A stretch of 64,000 nucleotides of DNA from Odiellus spinosus. Taxonomy: Eukaryota; Arthropoda; Arachnida; Opiliones; Phalangiidae. The translations under genes were made by a program, and so were the position numbers. Under the pieces are notes generated by a model. It ran no database searches. It saw nothing but the letters and a program-made list of their open reading frames with translations, and was not told where the DNA came from. Of the stretch, positions 1-11,946 are shown piece after piece. The first letter of the stretch is position 1, and every line of letters starts with the position of its first letter. The DNA lies in NCBI GenBank assembly GCA_963920705.1, contig OY987229.1, positions 23,471,728 through 23,535,727 on the forward strand, given 5' to 3'.

Positions 1-3000
1 GTGAAACGTTTGTTTTAATTATCTACTCGTATTTGGTTATTTCGGGTTTTAAGGGGGTCAGACGGAGCTATCGGACATTGGGCAAAATTCAATTAAAAAT
101 TCGTAGGAATTTACCACGCGAATATTTCAATTAGTTTATTTAATTCGTTAACCTAACTCAATTAAATTTAAATAATATTCGCTTTACACTATTCCTTTAA
201 TATTTAATCTTATTTAGCGTGATTATACTAAACAAAAATAACTTTCCCATTTAAAAAAAGGAAATGAGTTTTGTTTACTTTGTTTAAAAATAATAAAGCA
301 CTCCTTGTCTGTTTGCTAACGCGGCTTATATAGGGAGAAATCTCTAAGGGGCGTCTCCTAACAAGTTTTTAAACAAAGTATACGTCTATTTTATAATGAC
401 CCTTATTAAAACACGTACCCAAAGATACAAATTTTAATTAGAAGAAAGCGAAAAAAAAGTTCCCAATTTTTTTTTTCCCACTAGATTTTAAAGAGTTAAT
501 AACGTGTTTTTCAAGTTAAGATAGTTTTGATGATATAAGTTAGATATCTATTTCTAGATTAAAATTAATCTTCTTACATTTAATACATTCTGGTTCATTC
601 TGGTCTCTGTTTTCCGCTAGAGGGCTTTTATCAACCCTATACATTTTGTTATTCCAAGACGCGTAGTGTAGTTAATAGTCCTAGATGGCAAATGATTATG
701 TTAACCACGACTGATTTCTTGTTTAAACTAAATTGGTTCCTGGTGCAAATAAACGTGAAGAGAATGAGTGTCAGAGGCCAGTGTCACTGGATAATTCTTC
801 TATATCTTATTCTTGGTCTTTGGCTGTTGGCCATCATTTTAATTAAGTCGACGCGCGCTAGCCCGGGATCATTATAGTTCAGGCCCGGGAAAACCTTGAA
901 GTAATTGTCCTCTTCTGTCTTAGTGTAATATAAGGCCTCGCTATCGCCTTCCATCCCGAGAACGTATCTTTATTCCAATGTAATTTAACAACGCTTATTA
1001 ATACCCCACGGTTTTCGCTACGTGGCATATTTTGATTGGAGTATTCGTAGGGTAGCGCCGTGATCCAAAAAGAGCTTGAATATGGTAAATTATAGTTGAA
1101 GGAAGGAATTATACATAATAACACGTAGAGCTTATAAAAGCCGAGGAGTTTGTTTATCAAAATGCGTGGGATCTTAATTATGAACTCTCTCTTCCCTATA
1201 AACCTAGTCCATTTATTATAACCCTTAAACTTTTATATGAAAGATATATTTTAATCGCGTAATTTAATTCGAATTTTCGTATCAAGTAATATTTATACTG
1301 AATACTTGTTTATTTTTAGATTTTTAATTTTACAATTAAATCATTTTTCATTAGAATGTGATTGAAAATGACGCTAGAAATTCTCTTCATCTCTCAATAG
1401 AGAATCGTAAATGAGGAGACCGGCTTTCTTTAGGCCTGAACAAATACGGATTAAGATTAGGATTGAACTACTCAATAATAATATTTGAGTCTTAAATTTA
1501 ACCAAAAAATAGGCTTAATATTTTAATTATTAATTAAACCTCTTAACTAGTTAAATATTGAAATTATTGTAGCTATAAATATTGAAAAGCGTTTATTTTT
1601 GGGGGTTTTAAGTTTTCCGTAACAAATTCGCGAAAACACAATGATTTCTTAATTAACCAAGAGTCGCTTCGTTCTTAAGTGGTGTTGAGATCGCGTTAAT
1701 ATTTTAATGAGGAGAAGACGTAAAAAAAAATGTAATGTTTGACGATGAAGTTTGTCGTAAACATCTATAATATATGCGAATGCATTACGGGACGAGAGTG
1801 TCGACATGCAAATCTGTACTCTGATACTTTGACGCTATCGCGCGATATTAAGTATGCCAATTTTACGCCTATATATTAGTCTCTATAGGAGTTCAAACAC
1901 AAACGCGTACTTACTCTAGCTATCACCCATTCTCGCTCGAATCTGATATTTCGATCCGCTCGGGGAGATTGCCATTATAGTTATAGTATACGCGTTCGAG
2001 ACTTAAAGGGGGGGCTAGGAACACCTCTAAAATTGTCACCTTACTGAGAAACAGCGCCGCCCGTCCATGGTGCACGGTGGTGGTGATGGTTACAAGCGCG
2101 CCGAGTTAGCGTACAAACAACCTTATTAAATATTCACCATTTAGATCGGGCGGCTGATACCTACATAGTTCGACCATGTTAAGGCCTATAGGATAACCAA
2201 CAGAGACGAGTTAGACCCGCAAACTTGGCCATTATTATATTTTTGCGTCTGGTTGAAATTACTATCGAGTTTTCTGTATATTGACGGGCTTGCTTTCCGG
2301 AGCAATCCACTGAAGAGCTTCGCGAGCCTTCGTTCTTTAAAAAAACATTGTCTATATGTAAATTCAAAAGTCTATAACTTCATTCCATAAAAGTAAACAA
2401 CGCCCCCTAGGAAAAGTGTAAATAGTGAAATTGGAAGCGAAACTCTTTGGAGAAATTTCGGAGATGGATGCGGACAATTTAGCCAAGCGTGGCCCGCCTC
2501 TCTCCCAACTCTAAATATCGAGTCCAACTCATTCGAGATACAGGGAATGATGACTTTTTCGGCTAGTAAGTTATGGCCCTTTGCTGATATTGCTACGGGC
2601 TGAACTCGTCTCTGTTTTGGTGAAAACGTTTCTCGCTAATATCGCCTTTAGCTTTAATTAGATTAGTTCTAAGGTAGCGTGAGTTACGCGGCTTCTTCCA
2701 AGTTTTAACTTATATACGCGTCGTAAGAAACTGCGTTCATCTCTCGTCGAGCACCCGGGGTACGCGTCGCCTCCTTCGCCATATAATCAAGCGGCATTTG
2801 CCTAATGTTTATGAATAGGTATTATGCAGATTTGTGTCGCCATCATATAAACGCTATAGCCCGACCTCAATACAAATAATTAACAATCTTAAAAGGACAA
2901 GTCTCGTGCTCCCTCGAAACCATTAGAAGAAGGTTACAAATTGCCCATTCTTCATACCTTTGTCCTAAGAGAAAAAAAAGAACTTATAATGTTGTAGACG

Positions 3001-3097
3001 ATTGCGCGATTTTTAGTGGGCGCAACCAATAAGAAGTCTGCGTTTAATTTAATGGAAAACGTGGAAACTGAAGCAATAGGGTCGAATAGTATCATAG
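1..3097. other. AT-rich stretch with no supported gene
   Basis: I see no gene here. ORFs are under about 95 codons and unlike any family I recognise. The sequence is A+T-rich with scattered CGCG words. A segment near 1487-1515 resembles the interior of repeats at about 41,900 and 45,370 (shared string AAAAAATAGGCTTA), so at least part of it is old dispersed repeat. Confidence 0.6.
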
Positions 3098-3104
3098 ATA
3101 CTAC

Positions 3105-3396
3105 CAAGAAGGATCAGATAAGGAGAGGAAAAGTGGGAACGGCGCGGCTCCTACTGCGTCGGCCTAAACTCCCACTCTGGGAGAACGGGGTGACAGACGG
3201 GGGTAGAGATGCTTCGTGGTAAATTGTTGTCACGTGGGTAAAACGAATCCTTTATGAGACGCGCTAGCTAACGACCACGTGACAACAGTTTACCTCGAGA
3301 ATTTCCTATCCCCCTTTCCACCCGAGTGGGAGGTTGGCTCTTCTCTCTCAAACTCAACGCAGCCCCACTTTTCCTCTCCTTATCTGATCCTTCTTG
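3105..3396. mobile_element. Foldback element FB-A, copy 1 (292 bp)
   Basis: This is a non-autonomous palindromic element. Its ends are CAAGAAGGATCAGATAAGG and the reverse complement, giving a perfect terminal inverted repeat of about 33 bp. Further inverted blocks lie inward, including CTCCCACTC and a central pair (about 3221-3237 and 3275-3291) built around TTGTCACGTGG, so the whole unit can fold into one long imperfect hairpin. It is flanked by the direct repeat ATACTAC (3098-3104 and 3397-3403), which reads as a 7-bp target duplication. A G precedes the left repeat and also ends the right terminus, so an 8-bp reading cannot be excluded. It carries about 11 extra bases near 3190-3200 compared with the other two copies. 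It encodes no transposase and would need one in trans. Confidence 0.9.
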
Positions 3397-3403
3397 ATAC
3401 TAC

Positions 3404-4756
3404 TGAAACTTTTCTAATAATTTTATCTATCGATAACTGCCCTCAAAAAAACTAAAATTTGATTTATTTTACCCCTTTTTTGACCTTTGAACCATCCCTT
3501 CCTTGATACTAGTTAACGTAAATCTTATATTTTAATATTATGATATATAAGGACTTTATCAAAACATGTCGTGACCTGGCTAAAAGAATAAGCAAACCCT
3601 ATTTAAAGAATATATTTGAAAATTTGGGAAAACATGCGCTTTGAAATTTTAATATTTGAATAAGTATTTTTATCTAAGAAAATTCATCATCAAGGATCGT
3701 TAGGATTAACCTTATATTTAATTAGTCTTTGATCCTCCATTAAAAGCCGCTTTTAAGCTTCAGTGTCGAGCCAAAATTAATTTCGACTCAGCGTGGGGTC
3801 ACCCTTTTCCTGTTTATAATAAAATTGTTTTCATTTAAATCACTTTGCATTAACGAGATAGGATAGATTACAATTTTTAGATTGTTTTAAATTGTTTTGT
3901 TTTGGATAATCTTTTTGAGGCGCCGCTTTCATTTACTTTCGCGCGGTCTTTTTTGTAAAAGTACTTAATCCAGATCAAACCAACTACCTTTCGTATCAAA
4001 TTATCGTATAATTACTTTTCATATCGAAAAAAAAAAAAAAATGACTCGACATTCAGCCATAGATTTTCGACAAAAATTATTGCCAGGGTCATTTTGAAAC
4101 ATAATTTAATATTTGTTGGTATAATTTCTAAAAAACCAAATAACTGTCTGTTAGATTTCTATCTCCCTTTGAACGGATACGCCAAAGTTAATAGCAATTA
4201 GTTAAGGATATAGGAAACCACGCGACCAGAAAAAAAAAGCTCGTAAACTATATTTTTCACGGAGCGATGCGCTTTACATATATTTATTTCAATTTAAAAC
4301 GTATATCCCGAAGCCATAACATTTTTAACGTGTTGTGGCTATTACTAAGAGCGGTAGGACTTCGCTAATATCACTTTCTCCCGAAAAAAAAGAGACGAGG
4401 GGGTTTGAAAATCCATTTGAAATTGGAGTTAACTCGCGACATTGGCGCTCAGCCGAAGAATTAAGTCGAAAAATATCTTTTAGTTGGTTTCACGGACTCT
4501 CGCACATTCAACTTGATGGCTATTTACTCCTAAATCACTCATCCGACTCTAATAACTATACGGAGATTCGCTTATGTTTTAATACTGATAATTTGACACC
4601 CTTATCCCCGATACCTTCTTCTCTTTCTAATCCAAATTAGATTTTTTTTTCGCGTGTCAACCTTTTTCGTCATTAAAAATATACGGATAAAAAGATATGG
4701 CGCGTTATCACGGTCTAAGTTTTCAAATTAGCAACGTACACACTTTTGTAACAATT
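3404..4756. other. No supported gene
   Basis: Nothing is supported here. The longest frame (4335-4640) opens on a GTG, has no recognisable domain and contains a poly-A tract, so it is treated as chance. A 14-nt A run lies near 4027-4040. Confidence 0.5.
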
Positions 4757-4893
4757 TCGGGTTTTCAAATCGACTTTTCAAGCTGATAATTGCGTGTTTT
4801 GGCGAAAGATCTTTAGATTAGACCTTAATTTTTACCAATTTAACCTTTTCAAAACGGTTAAAAACGGTTGTAAAAGTCTCTAGTGTGAACGCG
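4757..4893. repeat. CACACTA-type dispersed repeat, copy 1
   Basis: The segment aligns by eye with 16185-16331 and with 31204-31310. It shares the AAATCGACTTTTCAAGCT / AAATCAACTTTTAAAGCT block with the 31-kb copy and the ACCAATTTAACCTTTTC region and the TAGTGTGAACG right end with the 16-kb copy. The left end is not clearly preserved. It is probably a non-autonomous DNA transposon remnant; the superfamily is not determinable. Confidence 0.55.
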
Positions 4894-5115
4894 ACTATTG
4901 TCTGATCTACAATTTCCGTACAGGAACTGAAAATGCAATGTTCATGCCATATTTACCTTCTTTATATAGTAGTTAAAAATAGATAGAGCTCTAAATCAGT
5001 TGTTAACTCAATTTACATTATAATAATAAAATTGTAAATTATACTTTAAAATATTACATTTTTCACGAATTATTCAGAAATAAGAATTTAGCGCGTTTTA
5101 GTGAGTAATTCCGTA

Positions 5116-5186
5116 TTTAAATTACGCAAATTCAAATAAATTTTGGGCGTACCGTTAAATTACTCGGTTAATTAGAGCGTAATTTA
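5116..5186. repeat. AT-rich inverted repeat
   Basis: TTTAAATTACGC (5116) faces GCGTAATTTA (about 5177-5186) across a loop rich in AATTAC words. Similar AATTACCG words recur at about 25,385-25,520, so both may be fragments of one palindromic repeat family. Confidence 0.35.
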
Positions 5187-5712
5187 CTAATTACGACAAT
5201 TCAAAAATGACCATATCCATAGAAATCTATATATAAAGGGAAATAATATATTTTCAATCCAAATTAGGAACCAGATCAATGTAAGAAGTGGCGAGAAGGT
5301 GAAAACGCGCCTTAAAATAAATCATTTCTTTTTTGGGGTGAAAGTGCTCTTGGCTACGTAATAATTATAACTCGAGTAATAGGAAAATAAGAAAAAATTA
5401 AAATGAGAGTGAAATTATTCCAAGTTGTCATTATATTTGCTTGCTTGATGGAAAAAAATTCACTCTTGCATATAGATTTTGTTATAGCTTTTGGAGCTTA
5501 AATATCTAGCGTCGATTGACGCGCATGGCTAACATTCGTAAGATTGTCCCGCACCCTATAACTATGGCAAATTGGACGTTTTTCGCCCGAAAATGTTTTT
5601 TGAAGCCTCATTAGGCGGAATCACTAAAAATGCAGTCTGGTTACGCTCCAACGCAAAAGCGCGATAACTCTCTCTTATTTTGTATAATGTAATACCTCCG
5701 GTGTAACAGCTC

Positions 5713-5830
5713 GCGTAACCATAACCTTCATTAACGGATCAAGGTTATTTTTTGGCGGGAAATGTTTATCCCTAAAAGTAGGCTTAGCTCATCCGCTTTA
5801 ATATTCCCTTTTAAATTCTTAATCCGGTTA
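5713..5830. repeat. Dispersed repeat pair, member 1
   Basis: Shares with 6318-6420, in the same order, the words CGTAACCATA, TTACCGGATCAA (here TTAACGGATCAA), ATCCCTAAAAG and TTAATCCGGTTA. The two copies are direct and about 605 bp apart, which suggests an old duplication or two insertions of the same element. A shorter piece (GTTAATCCCTAAAAG) recurs near 52,497. Confidence 0.55.
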
Positions 5831-6317
5831 GCTAAGTACGTAATAAAATTCTTTTTAACCCTACTGGGCTAAATTTAATAATTTAACATTAATTCGGTTA
5901 AATAATTTTACTTTTACAGTTTTTAAAGTCATGTTGTTACTATTTTTCGAAGGAAAATGCGTAATTTTTTTTAAGTGGTTTGACGGGTCTCTAAGATATT
6001 TCAAAATGTATAAATAATATATTTAATTTTTTTCCACTTGATGCGGTAAAATGATTTTAGATAGGAAAGTAATTGTACAAAAACGAAAAAGACCCCGCGA
6101 AAGACACTTTACAGAACCAACTGTAGGCTCTGTAATAACCACTAGACTATAGTGATGACGTAGTATCGCGAGGAACTTGCATTTTAAAAGAATTGGTAGA
6201 TTGGGAAGGTTCCGATTGAAAAATATTTTTAACGATCTTTTGGTAAATGCGTGATATCTTCCCTTTAAATCCGACGCGATGGATTAAGTTTTTTATAAGG
6301 TACCCAATGTAGAAGAT

Positions 6318-6420
6318 TACGTAACCATACCTTCCATTACCGGATCAAAAAAATATCTTGGATGGAAAGAAAAAATGTAATCCCTAAAAGGCGGACATTT
6401 TAAGTAGTTAATCCGGTTAA
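6318..6420. repeat. Dispersed repeat pair, member 2
   Basis: Direct-orientation partner of 5713-5830. The order of shared words is kept with small indels; the interior TTGGATGGAAAGAAAAAATG corresponds to TTTGGCGGGAAATG in member 1. Confidence 0.55.
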
Positions 6421-7005
6421 ATATAGTCCGTATAATTAAGAACTACCGGCTTAGATTGGATTAATTCCGTTCCCTGAGACTTAATTTGGGATTATAAATT
6501 TTTAAATAATTCCCTGATATTAAAATATGTCTAAAGATAGTTTTTAAAATTTCAAAATCATTCCCAAAATAGCTTTAAAATTTGTCTCGAAAATCCATCA
6601 CTGGTTTCTAATTTTGATTATCCGTAGACATATTAAATTCAGATGATAATTTAAATTAACATTTATAGAAGGCTAAAAAAAATTTAGATTTTTTTTTTTG
6701 GTTACTCTATTATTGGCCCAGGCTTTTGAAGAAGAAGAATAATAATAATAGATACGAAAACCACGAGATGAAAAAGCGCTTTGTTTCTTGATTAGATTTT
6801 AGTAGTCAGTCTTTTATTATTTTAGCGCGTAGCCGGATCATTGGGTAGCCTTTTTTGTTTAACCCCCCTTTATTTTTGAATCCCCACAAACCAAAATATA
6901 ATGCCATCACTCGTTAGTTTCTCATTCAATTAGTTTTTGACATCCCTATTCTATTCCAATTTTTCTAATTTTTATTCTTTAAACCTTTTTCTTTCTCTCC
7001 TTTCA

Positions 7006-7189
7006 AAGGGATAGTAACACGATCGGGTTAAATTCTTAAATGAAGTGAACTGAATTTTATTATAGGTTCCACGCGTGAAGGTGTCATCATTGCGTAATAT
7101 ATATAGGGTTTTTACGCAATATAAAAACCCTATTTCAAAATTTTACACCTGATTTAAAAAGTGTAGAAAAAAATGTGTTCGTATCCCTT
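7006..7189. mobile_element. TA-flanked short element with AAGGGA ends (184 bp)
   Basis: The left end AAGGGATAGTAACAC mirrors the right end, whose reverse complement is AAGGGATACGAACAC (13 of 15 match). The right flank is TA; the left flank is CA, one transition from TA. A TA target with short inverted ends is typical of Tc1/mariner-type non-autonomous elements, which is the inference here. The middle holds a perfect 12-bp stem (7103-7114 with 7122-7133). No coding capacity. Confidence 0.6.
7103..7133. repeat. Perfect 12-bp hairpin
   Basis: ATAGGGTTTTTA pairs with TAAAAACCCTAT around a 7-nt loop. It lies in the interior of the TA-flanked element at 7006-7189 and is likely part of its fold. 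Confidence 0.75.
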
Positions 7190-8149
7190 TAAAGTTTGGA
7201 GGGAATGGGGAGGAACCTTAACGAAAAACCTCCAATGATAATGAATGAACCAATCGAATAATTATAGGAACATCTATTCGCTGCCCCCCTTTTTCATGAC
7301 CCTCAGTGAATGGTGTTCAAAAAAAACAATCGACCTACATAATTGACGCGAATTGTTCCTTTTATTTTTACTTGGCCCGGGCTTTTAACCCCGCGCGGAA
7401 CAATTATTGAAAGGTTTTAATCAAAAGAGATGTACGATAGGACCCTGCTTGCAAAACCAGCCAATAGTAATCGGCGTCAATTTTAAACCATAGTTCCAAA
7501 CTGAAAGATTTTCCGAGAACAAAATGAATTAGATCCGTATAAAGGATCTTTGAAATATTAACGAATTTCAATAATAAAATGTTACTAAGGGATTAACCTA
7601 TTTGATCTTTTCCTCCAGCGGAGATTAAAGGCGACTTATCGTTCGCTAACAATCTACGCTCATTATTTATGGATTTGTTTCGTCAATGTTAAATATATTC
7701 AATTGATTTAGAGTTATTTATAGGATACGATAATGGAGTTTATAAGGGATACGTTCGCACTATACTGGTTTTAATATTATTTTTTGAAAGGTTAAATGGT
7801 ACAATTTTAGGGTCAATTAAGTAGTTAACATTTAGTAATTAGCTTATGATAATAATAATTAAAATTAATTATACAATTAATTTGAATCTAATGAGATTAA
7901 TATTTAATTTTATGAGAAATAAATTAAATATATATGGCGAAGTTTGTGGAAGTAATCCGAACACGTCCTTTAAATAAAAAAAAATAAAAATAAAAAAGAT
8001 AGTGTGAATGCTCTCAGTAGATAAGTTCATTAATAATTTATGAATCGCTTTTAGAGCCGGATAAATAATAGATATATCATGAGTATTAATGCAGGCAGCC
8101 TGTAGGGATTTTTCCCTAGTCAAAAGATCGTTCGCCCTTTAGTTCAATC

Positions 8150-8150
<1 letters not shown>

Positions 8151-8189
<39 letters not shown>
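8151..8189 (+). repeat. 39-nt poly-A tract
   Basis: An uninterrupted run of 39 A. It could be the tail of a retroposed transcript, but the upstream 300 bp shows no recognisable gene and no convincing target duplication, so only the homopolymer is claimed. Confidence 0.9.
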
Positions 8190-8192
<3 letters not shown>

Positions 8193-8395
8193 GGTTTAGA
8201 GCTATTTTCGTCTATCGATAAATTAATCCCGAGGGATTCGATAAAATAAAAATAAAAAACAATAAATACATTTTCTTTTATCCAAAGATTAGCTGGCGCT
8301 TGGAATTAATTTTCTATTATAAAATACAATGAATATTGTATTTGTAGAAATTTTTAAATTTACCGAAATAATATTTGTCAACCAAAAATACAAAC

Positions 8396-8745
8396 CTTGC
8401 CCAATTTTCCTATTAGTTTGCAAAATCAATTAAAAATGCAAATTATAGTTTCCTAAATTATTTTGCAAACGAATGCGGCAAATGTTGCTCTACTTTTCTA
8501 CAATTTTTCCAAAGTTGTTTTTGAAAACTCTCACTGCCAACTTTTCCATTAATTTGCCGATATTATTTGCAAACTAATTCGGCCCAGCTTTGCTTTTATT
8601 TACATATAGATTATTTTTGCAACAGAATTGCGTGAAACTAGCCCATCTTTCCCGCCAAACTTGCCCAACTCTTTGGCCAACGTTCTTACTAGTTTTCCAA
8701 AATTAATTTTTGCAAAGCAATTAAGTCTTGCCCAACTTAGGATCC
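8396..8745. repeat. Decayed repeat rich in TTGCCCAA and TTTGCAAA words
   Basis: Motifs such as TTGCCCAA, CCAACTTTTCC, TTAGTTTGCAAA and TTTTGCAAA recur irregularly, for example at about 8397, 8538 and 8660-8740. Spacing is uneven, so this looks like a heavily diverged tandem array rather than a clean minisatellite. Confidence 0.4.
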
Positions 8746-8989
8746 TTTTGTTAAGAAAAATAATGTAAATTCTTTATCGATTCTTTACTTTTCTGTTCGG
8801 CGACCATTTCTCCAAAATAAAACAAGAAGTCTGCTCGACGAATTAAAAACGCGCGAGCAATTTAGACGAAAGTCTAGACTTTAAATCAGAAAAATAATTT
8901 ATCCGAACTCGCGACTCTATAGTTCGTCTATACTCTTAAAGATAATAAAGCCGAAAGAGAGTAAGAGATAAACGTAACGAAGTTATTGT

Positions 8990-11600
8990 AGGCTTATCTC
9001 TTTCTCCCCGCCTTTGAACCGTATCACTTTTAAGATATTAGACGGAGCTCGAACCACGTCGAAATTCTTCACTCTTTTTGTCGCTTAAATCTTAACAAAT
9101 AAGAGCGGAGCACCGAAACGCCGGTTTACTCTTTATCCTTTTTTTTAAAGTGAGAATGAAATGTATTTATTTCTTCCACGTTACTATTAGGATAAAAATT
9201 CCATATAATTTAATCAGTTATCGTTAGTTACCCTATGAACCGTTGACGAAACAATTCCCTACGACATTTTGAAAGCTTTGCTAAATCATAAAAATTACTA
9301 ACAAAACAGACTTATTTTCAACGTTAACTTCATTCGTTATCTTCATATTTTCCTGAAAGAAACTCTATTTCCTTAAGAGGATTTACAAAAATTTCCGTGG
9401 TGGCGCTGCTTACCGTATACCGTAATTAATTACTTCACTAACCCTTAATCCCTAAGACAATAGAGGTCCGGACTAAATTTCCATCTTATTTAGTTTCCTC
9501 GGTTATCCCGCTTCGTAGGAATATGTAGGAACGGGGAAGAGGGGGACCACAAATCTGAAATTCTAAAACCGAGGCTTAAAATTCCTTTTGCGCCACGCGT
9601 CTCTGTCTTTTATCTCTCGGCGGCTGCGGCGATTTCCTACCTCCTTTTATCATTTCGTTCATTTTTCGAAAAGAAACAATTTTTAATTCGGCTACCGCTC
9701 GGGCTAACACCGGAGACAGTTCGGGTCAATAATCGGGTCCCTCGCTCCGTCAGACGCGCGCTTTTAATTCTCGCCCTTGGCCCTACTTCCCATTTCTCTC
9801 CCAGCATCTCGCTTCATCCGAGATGCGGAATTTCTCCTTCTGAAACTTTTTTCCCCGTTTAAGAATGAAATTAAGGCGAATTATAGCGAATGTAAAGGGT
9901 ATAAAGGCGGTGAAGGATATTTCAAATAGCGCCATATACGCTTCTTTTTCTCCCTTCCCCAATATTTATTCATTATTTCAAACATCAAATATAAGCTAGA
10001 ACGAAATGCAAAATTATTTTTATTTCTTCCATTTATGAAAATTGTGTTCGTGGAGAAAGGTTGAATGAATTTAAAAGCTGAATATAAAGCGGGAAATATG
10101 GAAAAAAGGGTATTAAGAAACTTTGTAAAACTCGTGGAAAAGTTTGGGAAATGGAATGGAAGGTCAAAGGGTCATTGAAGTGGAATAATAGGTCAGAATG
10201 TCGAAAGAAACCTGATTTAAATATAATAATATATAAATCAAAATGTTATTGAAGTAATAGGTTAATGTGGTTAATGTCAATTAGGTTAATGGAATAATAG
10301 TTAAGACAAATTAACACGTTGAGAGAGAGGTCTGTGATTTTATATCTTCCAATGAAATCAAAGAAATTTAATTATATCATTAAGTTGTCAGGAAAAATTA
10401 TGAATATTTGGCACTAAAATATTTATTCCCTAAATACGGGTCTTAATTATTTTCTCATTCTATCGTTTGCTAATTAAACAAGCTCAAAATTCGCTGTTCT
10501 TTTCATTTTGATACGTGACTTTGTCGCTGTTAAATTGGCTTTAAATTCGATCCGTTTTGTTCCTCGATAACTATAAATTCCATTCTTAGAAGTGACTAAA
10601 ATAACATTAAAAATAGGTATTAAAAGCGGTGGTCTCCCTAATTTAGATCAGATTTTGGTAGAGTTCAATCGCGAATGAATTTAAGGCGAGAAACCCTATT
10701 GGTTGAATTCGTAAAAGCGGAGACTAACGCGCGAGTAAAATAAGGAATGCTATTTTTCTAACGGTTCTTACGGAGTTTAATTAGAATGAGACGAGGGTGT
10801 GGGCGTCAGCTGTTTAATCGGCCCGCTTACAACTACAAAACTGGCCGCGTCCAAACATTTCTCAGACGTGATTTCGACAGCTCGCGCGAATGCCACATTC
10901 GTTTTAATTAAACATCGGTCCTTGATGCTTCCGCGTTTCCAAAATTAATATACAGGGTGTCAACCCGAATTTCGTAGAGAGATTAAGAAATGGTACGCGT
11001 ACTTCAAAAGTACCTTCAACACTATTTTAGTCACGTTATGACTCTTTAATTCTGTTAGTAAAATTTGCTTGACGTACGCGTATACGTTCCCACTTCTCGT
11101 AGATATTGTTAGAATACTTGTAAAGACGAGTCGCGAGTCTCGTTAGTGAGTTTACGTACTACTTTTTCTTTACGAATTTTAACGTATTGTATCAATGCGC
11201 CTTTGCTTTTCTTATTATGCCAACTTATCTCGAAGATGAGTGTAGTTTAAAATGACAGAATCTTTCTTGTACGTTCTTGTTATCTAGACAACGGAATAAT
11301 TTTTAAATTTTAAAAATTGGAATAATCGTGACTAAGGCGCGAAATTCAAATTTCTTCCTTTCCGCGAATTTTCTTCTTTATTTCCCTTTTTAATTAAGGT
11401 TTTACCCTCTAGGAATAATTTTCTCTCCTCTCTCTAACTCCAGATTATTAGCGAAAACTCCCGTACCAGATTTGAATATTTTAAAAGGCTATTTTGAAAT
11501 GGACTTTTCGATTTTTATTTGCAATTAGTAGGTCCTTGTTTTAAAGGGAAATTTTCGTATTCCCGGACAAATACGAGTGATATTTCGGAGAAATAACAGT
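8990..11600. other. No supported gene
   Basis: No ORF of note and no strong repeat. A TACAGGGTGTCAACCCGAA string near 10,961 resembles words seen at 51,702 and, inverted, near 52,165; too short to assign. Confidence 0.5.
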
Positions 11601-11609
11601 TGACGAAAC

Positions 11610-11939
11610 CAGAAGCCGATGAAACCCACCTTTGAAGTCTATTACTCCCGGGTCTTGTCTACCCCTCTCTGTATGGGTTAGTTTCAAAAAGCGCGATTCG
11701 TACGCCTCCTAACGGTAGATATTTGCGGAGCGGGAGATCGTCGAGCGAATATCTCTAGCAGCCTCGGAGTTCGTCAAAAAAACGTCGTCGTTTGTGGAGA
11801 GAGAGAATTTCCAATTTTCCGTAGACAGGGGGGTATGAAGTAGGACCCCTTCTAACTCGTAAAATTGGGAATTTTACCCATACAGAGAGGCGCGCTATAT
11901 GGAACATTAGAGTAGTAGACTTCAAAGGAGGGTCTTCTG
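11610..11939 (+). mobile_element. Foldback element FB-B, copy A (degraded, 330 bp)
   Basis: Same family as 36782, 40296, 46794 and 47908. The left end CAGAAGCCGATGAAACCC is intact; the right end lacks about 8 bp (TTCATCGG) inside the inverted repeat. Flanks ACGAAAC (11603-11609) and ACGTAAC (11940-11946) match at 6 of 7, consistent with an old 7-bp target duplication that has mutated. The interior carries the family's diagnostic blocks, including GTCGTCGTTTGTGGAGAG and CAATTTTCCGTAGACAGG. Non-coding. Confidence 0.88.
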
Positions 11940-11946
11940 ACGTAAC

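Noticed and set aside
4335..4640. 101-codon ORF
   Set aside because: Opens on GTG rather than ATG, spans a poly-A tract, and shows no domain.
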